Notes: generated from the letters alone by a model not told the origin. DNA of 64,000 nt from Sipunculus nudus (GCA_026874595.1 CM049312.1:71084929-71148928), one strand, 5' to 3'; shown: positions 12,120-22,656, numbered from the stretch's first letter. Translations and numbers: made by a program.

Positions 12120-13060
12120 TCTTGGTTAAATCTGTGACACTGCTCAAAAGATTCGTAGGATTTCGATGTGTCGATTTTTATCCGGTTTGTCGGAAAATAT
12201 CCTGTAATATGTAAATAAGCTTGGCTGTAAATAATGGTGGACTTCCCGACATGTGGTAGGTGACAACGTGTGGGGTCATTGTGGTTATAAAAAAATATGT
12301 ATGTCAGTTGTTTGCAGTAATATTGATGTTTGTAGGTTGCCATTTTTTAATTTGACCGTTGTGTCGAGGAAATAATCTTATCTATGGAATACTTCATTTT
12401 GAATTTTAAGTCGGGGCGAGAATTATAAAAATCTGTATAATATGTTAAAGCTTTTCAAGGCCGTGATTCAAGGTAAGAAAAATATCGTCGATGTAACGAA
12501 GGGAAAGAGTAGGATTAATTGGTTGATGATCAGGAAAATGTTCTCCCATGGACATCAGGAATGTATTTGCATACTGGGGCGCCATGCGTGTGTTCATGAC
12601 CGTTCCCATCATCTGAAGAATAAATCCCCCCCCCTTTTTTTTTACAAGTAAATGGGCTGTTGAGTTTTTGGCAAGAACTCTTGTCAGTAATTTAAGGATG
12701 CGGCAAGTCCGTCATCATAGAACATATAAGTGTATAGAGATTCCACATCAAGAGTCACTAAAATAGAATGACGTGGAATTTAGAAAACGCGAGTTTAGCT
12801 TTGTACGTTTAAGAAGTCTCTGGTTTCTTGGATATAACTATTGGAATTTTTGACAATAGTTGTTAAACATGATTCTACAAAGCCTGATCCTTTTCCGTGA
12901 GTGTGCCCGATACTGGGGTGTTTTGTTTATGAATTTTGGGAAGTGTATAAAACAGGCCGGGTCTAGGATTATATGAGATTAGATTTATTTTTTTATTTCA
13001 CTGATATTTCTTGCGAAAATAGCTCCTGCAGATATTTCTCTGTTGGGTCTTTTTTCTATT
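12120..13060 (-). mobile_element. Penelope-like element RT fragment
   Basis: On the minus strand, starting near 13060, the translation gives NPTEKYLQELF, then RPGLFYTLPKIHKQNTP (about 12970-12905), HVILVTLDVESLYT (about 12770), GTVMNTRMAPQYANTF (about 12600) and RYIDDIF with catalytic Y-I-D-D at 12496-12485. It continues with FLDTTVKLKNGNLQTSI (about 12375). LPKIHK, T-RMAP-YAN, YIDD and FLDTTV are hallmarks of Penelope-like reverse transcriptases. The GIY-YIG endonuclease normally downstream is absent: the sequence switches to the DIRS-like RT at about 12120. Stops and frameshifts are present. Confidence 0.85.
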
Positions 13061-13450
13061 TTTATATACTTTAATACGTTATTATACTATATATTAATCT
13101 GCATGTATTCATTGCTTTGCGTTTACAGATTGTTATATCATATTCTGGTTTGGCTTATTTTCTATACTTTCAATTTTAGTTCTTCTTCTGAACGTGTCAG
13201 TGTATAAATCTATTTTTTATTCCTCCTAGGTAAAGGTGTCCGTCTGCTGTTACTATTAATTAAGTGGTTTTATAGGTCTGTGTGTGTAGTCTACATGTTG
13301 TATTTTAGTCTCTCTTAAAGTATTTTGCCAAGCAGAGTCTCCTGTAAAAGTCTTTTCGATTTCAACACAACTCTATGTTATCCACGGATTCAGTCGGGCA
13401 AAATTTTAGACCATTCTAGAGTCATTTAGTGTCATAATTAGTTAATTCAT
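13061..13450. other. Intergenic, T-rich, no gene seen
   Basis: AT-rich sequence between the Penelope-like remnant and block A. No coding or repeat signature was recognised. Confidence 0.4.
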
Positions 13451-16250
13451 ACACCGTGTCAAGTAGGCATGCCGTAGACGACCTTTAGAAGGGACTGTCA
13501 CATCTGCCGGGCCTGGAGGTGTTTAACAATATTGGTCTTTTCGTGAATCTTAGCTTTGGCCTTAAACATGGTGATGATGACAAGTTACATGCAGCATTAG
13601 TACAGTCGTCAAGGAAAGGAGACGTGTTTCTTTAGACAAACCAGAAGTGAACAGTACATCTAGGGTAGCAAGGTCGACCTATCTAATTTAATGCTGGTCA
13701 ACGAGACTTAACCACATGTTAAGAATATTGCTAGTTTCATGTTCCTGCTAGAAGGCCTCTTCACACAGACAGGCTTACCTGATGTCTAAACAACTCAGAA
13801 AGTATACTTTACTCTGCATTATGAATGCCTGTTAATTTGTTCTCCTACAAAGTAAATTTATATCCCGGACTGGCTTTTGTGGCTCAGGGGTAGAGTACAG
13901 GACTCAAAGCCGGGAGATCGTGGGTTCGAATCTCAGCCGAGGCGGTGAGGTTTTTCACGGTCGGCCCACACCCAGGGTGAGTGGCCTGCAGGCTTAATGT
14001 GAAGGCTGTGCCCCATAGCCGTGTATCACTCACAAACGAGTGCGTCTTTTGGGGATTCCTCGGTGTTGTGACTCAGGAATGGGGATGCTTACTCACCCAG
14101 GACCCGCAAGTGTGGTAGAAGCGAGTGCTACCGCCCTGTCAAGTAGGCCCAAACCGGAAAGGAATCTCTTCAGATTTACATACATAGGTTAAGAATTAGA
14201 TAAGTCAGCATTAAAAAATGGAAGCGGTTACCTCCACCAAAAATTAAAAAAAAGGAAGTTTATATCCGATCAACATGTCTGTAATATTTGGTTTATTCAT
14301 ATTTTATAAATATCAAAATAAAGAAAACTTACGACAATGGCTTTGGTCAAGGAATATAATCTTGATTGCTGTGTGTATCACACTAAAACCAGTATGTCAC
14401 AGGTTGCATGTAAAAACTAGAAAAATGCATTCTCACGAATGCGGGCCTCCAATACATTGGAGAACTTAATCCCCTACGCGTAGTTATCCACTCATTGGCC
14501 CATATTCCCAGGTTGATCGGTACATATGTCCCTCTGAAATTTTAAAATTCACTTGTTCGACCAATGTTCAATCTTGCATATGTTGCTACACATTTGTGAA
14601 TTTACGTAAATATTTGTGAAGTCCATTTTGGATCCGATTCAATAATCGATTCTGCATTGGCCGAACCTGGAGGTTACAGAACATAAACAAATTGTTACAT
14701 AAACACATAGACACGCTTGTGAACAAAAGCACAGGCACACACGAACAAGATTGAACCCGTACCCTAGAGAAATAGGGGAATACCGCTAAAATGCAGAAAA
14801 CTGGAGAGAAGAAGAGGAAGTCATCTTCATCATGGATAGAGCAGGACCATGACGACTGGCTCTTCGCTGGAGCAGACTAAAACCTGACACGGGAGATTCA
14901 CAAACATTATTTCTAATAAAAAAATTGTTCCAACCAAAAAATTTACATTTTTTATATAATGGAACAAACAATAAAATACACTCAGATAACTGTAAAAATC
15001 CATAAAATGTATTTTGCCTATTGTGTTAAAAATGTGCATGATAAAAAAAGTTATTGAAATTATATTATGAACGGGATAAAACTGCCTATAATAAGCATGT
15101 GACCCGTGCCGATACAAACACGTCTATATTTACCTTGTGATAAAAAAAAGAGCAGTAAAGTGTGTTGAAATCAAAACGAAACGACTAGTATTAAGAATGA
15201 TACAGTCAATTTTGTTACAATACCTCCTTGTCCGATTTCTCTTTCCTCTCATTTAATCTGTTTGTCACCAAAAGAGCTGTGACCTTTTATAAATTATTGT
15301 GATGATGCACTCTTAATTAATTGAAGTATAACCCGATAATTGTTTCTCAAAATTGCCGTAGATTTATATGCATTATAGTGTATCGATGTTAGCTTGGGAA
15401 CGTAGAGAACCCAGGTGTTTAATTTAATAGCAGTTTCAGTTCAGTCGTGACTCAGTAAGAATTTTTTTCTCGTCATACTCGTCAGAGTTGGCCCAGAAAT
15501 TATTTGTTACAGTTGATCTTTCAGGTCAACACGCTTGGAAGTGGCGTCTAGCTGTTTGACGGTTGCTTGAATTACCAAAGATTGACTCGGAATCAATAAG
15601 CTGAGGCTCGGTTGCCCACTGTATACAGAGTCATTATGTTAAAAGAAGGACTTGTAAATAGTTGATAAACATCAGCCGTGGTGAAACCCAAGAACAGACC
15701 AGAGGACTAAGTGCTATCTCTGATCTTTTCGTGTATCCGAACATTAACTCGAATTGTATCATGTTCGTTTACGGATACTGGGATTATCTAGACTGAATGA
15801 CAGTGGCGGTCGCGTGTCTTACGGATATTCCCATTGTTATATGACAGTAGAGGCTATTTGCCTATCAGTCTTTGTTTTGGCGAGGTGATTTTCATGGAAA
15901 GACAGTGTGTTAAACCACTGATTTGTCCGAGAGAAAGAAATACCAGTGTTAAGTATATGTACGCCATACAATGGCTACATTTCTAGACTGTCGCGTTCGC
16001 GACGGTCACTTGACTAGCGGGTATAGAATGAAATGAATGGCTTAAGTATAGAATGAAAATTCGGTGTTATATCTTACCGAATTAGGAATACAGGACTCGG
16101 TTCTGTGTGCATATATATTTCTAAGTTTATATTTTAGATTGTGTGAAACATCGTCTAAAGAGAATTGTTAATTGCTTTATCTTTATTATATTTTTATTGT
16201 TTACGTAACACACGTCTTTCTCATTTCTTGAGTGTATGTGTGTGTGACAT
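13450..16250. repeat. Block A, copy 1
   Basis: This is collinear with 46390-49140. Anchors are 'gggcctggaggtgtt' (13508) against 'gggccctggaggcgtt' (46463); 'cacaggttgcatgt' (14397 against 47340); 'ctgtttgtcacca' (15258 against 48100); and 'accagaggac' (15697 against 48671) through 'atgacagtggcgg' (15798 against 48773). Divergence is substantial but the order is kept throughout. Short ORFs within it are not conserved between the copies. Relative to the second copy, it carries a SINE insertion at 13866-14255. Confidence 0.85.
13866..14255 (+). mobile_element. tRNA-derived SINE with target-site duplication
   Basis: The 5' head is tRNA-like: an A box (TGGCTCAGGGGTAGAG) near 13879 and a B box (GGTTCGAATCT) near 13923, the internal RNA polymerase III promoter. 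A body of about 300 bp and an A-rich tail (about 14238-14253) follow. Flanking 12-bp direct repeats are AAATTTATATCC (13854-13865) and AAGTTTATATCC (14256-14267), one mismatch. The paralogous block A copy at about 47188-47212 shows the empty site. I do not assign the body to a named SINE superfamily. Confidence 0.88.
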
Positions 16251-16383
16251 GGATTAATTTCACGCTAACTGGTGAGCGTGCATTCAGGATTGAATTCACT
16301 TAAAATGGCAGTACCATCAGGATGTTGCAGTTAAATGGCGAGCGTGCTTTCTGAATTTTATTTCCTGTATGTTTGGTGAATCT

Positions 16384-16385
<2 letters not shown>

Positions 16386-16450
<65 letters not shown>
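16386..16450. repeat. (AT)n microsatellite
   Basis: An uninterrupted alternating AT tract. Just upstream (16262-16350) the phrase 'gagcgtgc-ttc-gaatt' occurs twice. Confidence 0.95.
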
Positions 16451-16452
<2 letters not shown>

Positions 16453-16494
16453 TGTAATAAATATGTTTGCATCGGAAAGCGAGGCGTACAGGTT

Positions 16495-16660
16495 TAAATT
16501 TGTTAAGTGTTAATGTACCACCGGGAGTCAAGGATGCTATCTGGGTTTCCGGAAGTTTGATTGGAAATAACAATGACTACAGTTCAGAGATTCCAGCATT
16601 AAAGCATATGACTATGTACATATCCTTAATTAAATTGACAGTTAGAAAGGCAGACGATTG
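16495..16660. repeat. Short dispersed repeat shared with block B
   Basis: The phrases 'gggagtcaaggatgctatctgg' region and 'gttcagagattccagcatta' region recur in diverged form at about 37352-37450 and 63339-63480. All three copies keep the same order and spacing. No coding potential was found. Confidence 0.75.
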
Positions 16661-16890
16661 AAAATACAGAATATAATCATGGGTAATCACTATATTCTAA
16701 CAAGGGTCATGAGTGAACTATACCTTCTATTAACATTACAAGTAGGATGATAAAAAAAACTAAATTGATTAATTCATCAATGGACCAGTGACACCTAGAA
16801 TCACATTCACTAAGCGTTTACAATATATACAGGTCATTGAAAAAAGCCCTTTATAATTACTCTTTACTTTAATTAAAGTACTTATTGAGT

Positions 16891-17113
16891 TGTGACAGTG
16901 GTGGTATCTAGGTACTGTACACTTTATTTATTATACTGTGTAATTGTATTGATTATCTGTTATACTGTTGTTATACTGTGTAATTGTATTGATTTATTCA
17001 TTCCCCTAGACATTTCACGCTGCCTAGTGTTAGAGAATCTGATTTTTATTTATCTCCGTAACAAAATTTGTGCTCGCCACGACTACGCGATCAGTTCTTA
17101 TTAGGTTCCGTAA
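16891..17113 (+). repeat. Truncated 5' LTR
   Basis: This aligns with 22364-22654 of the 3' LTR: 'gtactgta-actttat', two copies of 'tgtgtaattgtattg', 'catttcacgctgcctagtgtta' region and 'tatctccgtaacaaaat'. It lacks the first ~540 bp, including the TATA box, and about 75 bp inside. The terminal CA is also lost. The 5' end joins unrelated sequence at about 16890, so the truncation is probably post-insertional. Confidence 0.85.
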
Positions 17114-17129
17114 GGGGCTCATCCGGGAT
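17114..17129 (+). other. Primer binding site (tRNA-Pro type)
   Basis: GGGGCTCATCCGGGAT follows the LTR directly. It matches the 3' end of tRNA-Pro in the orientation used by retroelements for minus-strand priming, apart from one internal base and the first two bases (AA in place of TG). Confidence 0.7.
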
Positions 17130-17261
17130 GCTTAACAGATTTGAAAATTTATTAGGCCTTGATCTAGACACATTGTTTACAAGATTACACTTTGTTTACA
17201 ATACATCGTTTTTAGGATATATCTGTTATATAAACATTTGTTATTGTTTTAACATCTTAAC

Positions 17262-18500
17262 ATGGCAGATTTCTAACCAGAGACATTTGTTGAAGATCCC
17301 GACCCTGATCAACTTGAAGAGTTGACAAAAGATCAGTTGTTGCGTTTGGAACAAAACTTAAAGCTAGGTGTGAAAAAGGCTTGGAAAAAGCCTGATATTA
17401 TCGCAATAAGCATGCAAAATCTAGTGAGGAAAGGTTTACTTAAAGAGAGTGAAGTGGAAACATTAAAAAAATGACAGCCTTGCTCTGCAGTTAGAATTTA
17501 AGAAGTTAGAAGTTAGAAATGCAACATGGGCTAGCATTAAAATAGAGGGAAGAACGGTTCGAAAGAAAAGACCAGAAAAAGAAAAAGAAATTTAGTTAAA
17601 ACGACTAGAATTGGAAAGACTTAAACTAGACTATGGTCTACGCTACGTGCTGCCAAAACTCACAGTTCTGATGTTACTAAACACATAAGACTTGTCCCAC
17701 CTTTTCAAGAAAAAAGCTTGATAAATATTTCTGACACTTTGAGAAGGTAACTGAGAATTTAAAATGGCTTTAGGAAAATTGGACTATGCTATTACAAAAT
17801 GTATTGACTGGTAAAGCCTAAGGAATTACACAGAACTTTCAGTAGAAGCCGCTGCAGACAATGACCAGGTTAAACAGTTTATCCTAAAAGGTTATGAGTA
17901 AGTTCGGAGGCTAACCGCCAGAAATTCAGAAATTGGGAAAAGCGCAAAGAGCTACTTAGAATTTTCTAGGACAAAAGAGCAGTTGTGTGATCGCATGTGT
18001 AGTTCTGAAAATGTAATGAAAGATTATGACAATTTGCGCCAGTTAATTTGGTTAAAGAATTTAAGCGCTGCATTTACATAGATGTTGAAACTTGATGAGA
18101 AAAGTACTGAACCACTTCACATTGCTGCTCAATTAGCTGATGATTTTTCATTTACACATACATGTTCTTTACTAGAAAATCAGACCAGTCATTTACAAGA
18201 ATGTAAATCAGTATGGTCAAAAGAAGTTTAAAGCGCAGTCACCCAGTACTAGTAGTCCTGATAGTTCAACAAAGTCCATTGCTACACCTCAGTCCACGTC
18301 AACTGTGTCTGTGTCCAAAAAGACCAGTCATTTTCGAAGAAAATCTGTAATTACTGCAAAAGGGAAGGTCATCTAATAGCTAACTGCTGGAAACTTGCAA
18401 ATAAACAAAACAGCAAACCCTTGGGGGTTTGTTTCAAAATCTTTGCATTGCATGGTACAAGATACAAACTCTTTTCATGTAAATATGGGCACAACTCCTG
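17262..18500 (+). pseudogene. Gag of Gmr1-like element, with CCHC zinc knuckle
   Basis: The ATG at 17262 gives MADF, a stop at codon 5, and then an acidic helical start (DPDPDQLEELTKDQLLRLEQ, KKAWKKPDIIAISMQNLV). Several further frame breaks follow. A CCHC zinc knuckle, C-NY-C-KREG-H-LIAN-C, spans 18346-18387 and is the nucleocapsid RNA-binding motif. Length (about 400 codons) is ordinary for a Gypsy gag. Confidence 0.8.
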
Positions 18501-18574
18501 TATTGACTCTAATAAAGAGGTTGATGCTACTGACTCCAAATAAGAATCTGTGGCCTGCGGGGTAAAAACCTTAT

Positions 18575-18780
18575 TTGATTCCTGCGAGGAATTTAAAAGG
18601 CTAGGTCCTTTAAAGACTCCTGCGAGGAGTATCCTCTAAATAAGGCTAATTCAGTTTAGCACTCTTGCGAGAGTATTTCAAGTGAGGTTAAGTTCTCTTA
18701 TGACAAACAGAAGTTTGTTTCTGCTGAGGAAAATTCCTCTGTTGACTTCCATGAGGAGTTTTATTTTAATAAGGATGTAT
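18575..18780 (+). repeat. Short peptide-coding repeats between gag knuckle and protease
   Basis: Phrases encoding D-S-C-E-E or similar recur three to four times (about 18577, 18613, 18655, 18751). At the DNA level the first three are small palindromes with a GCG or TGCG centre: ATTCCTGCGAGGAAT, ACTCCTGCGAGGAGT and ACTCTTGCGAGAGT. They fall in the linker before the protease. Their role is unknown. Confidence 0.55.
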
Positions 18781-18949
18781 AGTGACTGTGAAAACAAAAT
18801 GTTTATGAATGACACTTGCAGTGTCAGTTCTTTGCTTGATGAAATTTAGGAAGTACATTCCTCTCCTGACTCTGAAATGGAGTTATTTGAGCCTTTCATA
18901 CATGATGGTTCTGTATCACTTTCAAGTGATTTTTCAGATTCTACCCCTA

Positions 18950-19410
18950 TTAAATTTTAAAGGGACACTGGTTTAGGCCAAACTCTCATGTTAGCAAACA
19001 CTTTTTTTTCCATTTTCCAATAGGTCTTTTACTGGAGCACATGCACTTGTTATTGGTATGTTTTCAGACAAGCACACTCCAGTTCCACTTCAGATGATTA
19101 CATTTAAAGTCAGATTTGATTTCTGGAAATATTACTGTGGGCATAAGAACTAATTTACCCTTAAAGAGAATTTTAGTTGCTGCTAGGCGATGATGTTGCA
19201 GATGACAAAGTACAGCCTGTACCAATAGTGACAGAAAAGCCGTCACTTGATCAGGACACTGATCTTGACAGTCAGGAATTTCCTGGTTTGTATCCTTCGT
19301 GTGCTGTAACTAGATCTATGGCCGAGAAAAATATAACCACTCGCCCGTACAGAATGCAACATTTTCAAGGTCAGAACTTAACGCGGAACAGCATAAGGAC
19401 CCTGATATGA
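18950..19410 (+). pseudogene. Aspartic protease and spacer of Gmr1-like element
   Basis: The block opens with a degenerate RDTGLGQTLML (retropepsin D-T-G box) after one stop. Frameshifted pieces follow: SDLISGNITVGIRTNLPL, then LLGDDVADDKVQPVP (a flap/C-terminal block typical of this group), VTEKPS and YPSCAVTRSMA. In the family the protease matures Gag-Pol. A frameshift near 19180 and the stop at 18958 show decay. Confidence 0.75.
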
Positions 19411-20540
19411 TTGTTTCCCAGGGCTATTTCTAAAGATGAACTGTCACAGAACCCAGTGTGTTTCTATGTTAAAAACGGAGTGTTTATTCGTAAACGGCGA
19501 CCACCTGATGTATGCGCTGATGATGAGTGGGCCGTCAAACATCAAACAGTAGTGCCCAAAAGTAATCGCAATGAAATTGTAAGCATGGCTCATGAGGTCC
19601 TTTGTCTGGCCGTTTAGATATAAAAACAATTATCAGAAAGTTAGTACACACTTCTATGGCCTAAACTCTGGAAAGATGTTGTACAATATTGTAAATCATG
19701 CCATATACATGCCAGATGGTAGGCAAGCCAAATCAGAATAATCCTAAAGCCCCGCTTAGGCCTATTCCTGCTTTCAAGGAAACATTTAGTAGGATTTTTG
19801 TTGATTGTGTTGGACCACTGCCGAATACAAAATCTGGATATGAATACCAGGTGACAATTATGTCCACATCTACCAGGTTCTCTAAGGCAAAACCATTGCA
19901 AAACCATTGCGAAAATTAATGCCAAACGAATTGTCAGGGCTCTGACCGAGTTTTTACAACTTTTGATTACCAAAATCCTTGAGCTAGGTATAAAACAGTT
20001 AAGCTCTTCGTCATACCATCCTGAATGACAGGGCGCCCTCGAGCCTTTTCACCAGACATTAAAAAAATGATTTGGACTTATCTTTATGACACACACACAG
20101 ACTGGGATGAAGGAATCCACCTATTGCTGTTTGCTGTCAGATAATTATTTCAAGAGTCCTTGGGTTTCAGTCATTTTGAACTAGTTTTCGGACACTCAGT
20201 TCGAGGTACATTAAAACTGCTTAAAGAGAAACTCTTTTGTGAAAATCCTGATTCTCTTAGTTTATTTCAGTATGTCTCAGACAATTACTCTAAACTACAC
20301 AATGCTTGTGAGACTGCAGAGTCTAATCTAAAATCTGCATGTAAAATGAAAACAAAGTATGACAAGCATAGTGTAAGTAGGGACTGGTGAAAAGGTCCAT
20401 GTCTCACTACCCGTATTTTGGTCCTTACTTTGTTTACAAGAATTCAGTGATTTAAATTACATACTGTTAACACCAGATAGACGTGAGACAAAAAAAAAAA
20501 AACAGCTGTGCCATATAAACATGTTGAAACCATTTTACAG
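19411..20540 (+). pseudogene. Integrase of Gmr1-like element, located upstream of RT
   Basis: A leader block (KNGVFIRKRRPPDVCADDEW, VVPKSNRNEIVSMAH) contains the first His of the HHCC zinc domain. CKSCH near 19690 supplies its cysteines. The DDE core follows, with FSRIFVDCVGPLPNTKSG (first Asp, about 19795) and VTIMSTSTRFSKA. A shifted frame near 20010 reads SSSYHPE, before the Glu region. The C-terminal stretch ends with FGPYFV-like residues near 20430 and LLTPDRRE near 20465, then HVETILQK-like sequence. This is the H2C2-DDE-GPY architecture of Gypsy integrases. It is broken by several stops. Confidence 0.85.
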
Positions 20541-20699
20541 AAATAGCACATCAGATGTTGTATATAATATTACTGCTGTAAATTGTGTAAAAACTGACCC
20601 TGACCCAGTTAAAGTAGATATTGGTTGTAAGTGTAATGTAGACATTCAGTGTTGTACAGTACCACTTAACAACTCAGACGCTTAGACGTGCTTAAAACC

Positions 20700-21290
20700 T
20701 GGATGCCAAACTGTCACACCTTACCGCACAACAACAACAAGACCTCAAGAACTTGCTGCGGAATTATGAACATTTGTTATGTGACATTCCAACGCGAACT
20801 AACATATTGTGTCATGACGTCGATGTTTGCGAAGAAAGTGCAGTCAATCAGCTCCCTTATAGACTGCATCCTGAAAAGCAAAAGTATCTACAAGACGAGG
20901 TTCAATATTTGCTGGACAATGATTTTATTGAACATAGTAACAGTAACTGGAGTTCACCATGTTTTCTTGTGCCAAAACCTGACGAAAGTTACCGTATGTG
21001 CACAGATTATCGGAAACTGAACTCTGTCCCCAAGACTGACACGTTCCCGATTCCGAGGTTCGCTGATTTTATTGATAGAGTCGGTAGCTCCAGATATGTC
21101 CCCACGTTTGACTTGCTTGAAGGATTCTTGCAAGTTCAGATGACAGAACGAGCGAAAGAAGTGTCCGCATTTGTGACACCGCAAAGACTGTATCAGTATG
21201 AAGTTATGCTGTTTGGCATGAAGAATTCGCCAGTTACGTTCCAGCGCCTCATCCAACGCCTTTCAGAATTTGAAAGCAATTCTCCAAAGT
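20700..21290 (+). pseudogene. Reverse transcriptase of Gmr1-like element, palm deleted
   Basis: An open frame covers most of the RT N-terminus: DIPTRTNILCHDVDV, PYRLHPEKQKYLQDEVQYLL, WSSPCFLVPKPDESYRMCTD (finger motifs), FPIPRFADFIDRVGS, FDLLEGFLQVQMTERAKE, SAFVTPQRLYQYEVMLFGMK and SPVTFQRLIQ. After about 21258 the frame jumps to sequence that precedes RNase H. The Y-x-D-D box and thumb are therefore missing through an internal deletion. The sequence type is Ty3/Gypsy, not Copia. Confidence 0.9.
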
Positions 21291-21299
21291 TCTCTAGTT

Positions 21300-21690
21300 T
21301 AAACAGCTCCAGACTTTTCTGTACCTTTCAAGTTAGCTGCAGATGCTAGTGATGCTGCTGGTGGTGTGTTGTTACAAGAATGCAGTGATGGCATAAATCA
21401 TCAATTTTTTTTTTATTTTTCAAGAAAGTTTAATGCAAACCAGAAAACCTACTCCACTAATGAAAAAGAATGTTTTGCTCTGATTTTGGCATTGCAAAAT
21501 TTTGAAGTTTGTGTCACTTCATCAGTCAAGCCTATCATTGTCTTACGTGATCACAATGCCCTCACGTTCATGAACAGGTTGAAGTGTAAAAATCATTGAG
21601 ACAGTTTGTTTTAACAGGATTACAATCTTGAAATCAGACACATTCAAGGGAAAAACAATGTACTTGCTGATTGCTTATCGACATGTTTAT
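21300..21690 (+). pseudogene. RNase H of Gmr1-like element
   Basis: The sequence reads KLAADASDAAGGVLLQ (first catalytic Asp) and, in the 21366-21599 frame, YFSRKFNANQKTYSTNEKE (Glu) and IIVLRDHNALTFMNRL (the D-H-N-A-L box). After a stop, IRHIQGKNNVLADCLS-like residues near 21630-21680 mark the usual end of the domain. The order after RT is normal. Confidence 0.85.
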
Positions 21691-21776
21691 AGAATGTTTT
21701 TTAAACGAGTTGTTTATGTTATGTTTTAAGGAAGCTGAGTTTTGAAATATTGTAAAAATTTAGTGTTTGTGATCGC

Positions 21777-21824
21777 AAAAAGAAAGTTTTTTGAGAAAAC
21801 TTTCTTTTTTCTTACAGGAGGGGG
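21777..21824 (+). other. Perfect hairpin and polypurine tract before 3' LTR
   Basis: A 14-bp perfect stem (AAAAAGAAAGTTTT) with loop TTGAG spans 21777-21809. It is followed at 21816-21824 by AGGAGGGGG, a polypurine tract that abuts the LTR start. The tract is the expected plus-strand primer. The role of the hairpin, if any, is unknown. Confidence 0.75.
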
Positions 21825-21826
21825 TG

Positions 21827-22656
21827 TGTTACAGATGTCTGTTACATGTGTTGTTGACATTTGGTTCGTGGGGCGCACGCATCGTATGTTGCTTTGGCGG
21901 CATCACCTGGCCGCGTTCTGGCCCACGTGTGAACCCTTGCGTGTAAAGACACTGCGCTCGTCAGGCACTTTTTGGACTGTACGCGCTTAATGAGCGCGTT
22001 TCTTGTAATGTTATTTGGGCGCGTGTGTATTATGTATGATTGGGTTTTTTGGATTGTTCGTGAAATAGAAGTTTCTAGGCTTTGGGGTGAGAAGCTATAA
22101 ATAGGGGGCTGTGTTTAGAGACGGAAGGAGAGAAAAATATTCCAGCTGACACAAAAGACACTTTCCGATAATTGCAGCAGTTGAAAATCTTCTTCGAAAT
22201 TTGTAACGGATTTTATGGTCTTCAGTTTGCTTTTTGGACTACTACCAGAACTTCACTTTTGCATTACAACAGATTGTGTTTAGGATTACATTGGACTATT
22301 GTTCTCTGAGAAGATTTACGTGAACTGTTCATCTGGATTATATGTTTAAAGGACTTTTTTAAATGTGATAGTGGTTGTATCCGGGTACTGTATACTTTAT
22401 CTATTATGCTGTGTAATTGTATTGCTTTACTATTATACTGTTGTTATACTGTGTAATTGTATTGATTTAATGTATTGTAATGTTAGGGTTGTTTTAAGAA
22501 TAATCTATGATTATTTGTTAACAAAATAATCACTGACTTCTTTATTCATTCCCATATACATTTCACGCTGCCTAGTGTTACAGAATCTAATTTTTATTTA
22601 TCTCCGTAACAAAATGGATACGACTATGTGATCTGTTGTTATTAGGTTCTGTAACA
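21827..22656 (+). repeat. 3' LTR of Gmr1-like element
   Basis: This has the inverted termini TGTTACAG...CTGTAACA (21827 and 22649-22656), a length of about 830 bp, and a TATA box TATAAATA at 22096-22103. Near its end, 'ttatactgtgtaattgtattg' region occurs twice, as in the 5' LTR. In an active element this LTR would carry promoter and polyadenylation signals. Confidence 0.88.

Larger units (their letters stand above)
9820..12120 (-). mobile_element. DIRS-like (tyrosine recombinase) retrotransposon, 5'-truncated
   Basis: Read on the minus strand, the order is reverse transcriptase (12117-11860), a connection region, RNase H-like domain (11506-11000), and tyrosine recombinase (about 10830-9965) ending at a stop codon at 9967-9965. 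A non-coding tail then runs to about 9820. The order RT-RH-YR is that of DIRS-group elements, which integrate with a recombinase instead of a DDE integrase. Everything upstream of the central RT is missing: the sequence passes directly into a Penelope-like element near 12120. Frameshifts and stops show that it is inactive. Confidence 0.85.
16891..22656 (+). mobile_element. Gmr1-like LTR retrotransposon (Gypsy superfamily, IN before RT)
   Basis: This is a decayed LTR element. It has a truncated 5' LTR, a tRNA-Pro-type primer binding site, gag with a CCHC knuckle, protease, integrase, reverse transcriptase, RNase H, a polypurine tract and a complete 3' LTR. The integrase (19560-20400) lies before the reverse transcriptase (20700-21290). 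That is the Copia-type order, yet the sequences are Gypsy-type. Among known families this fits the Gmr1-like group of Ty3/Gypsy elements. All ORFs carry stops or frameshifts, and part of the RT including the catalytic DD box is deleted. Confidence 0.88.
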
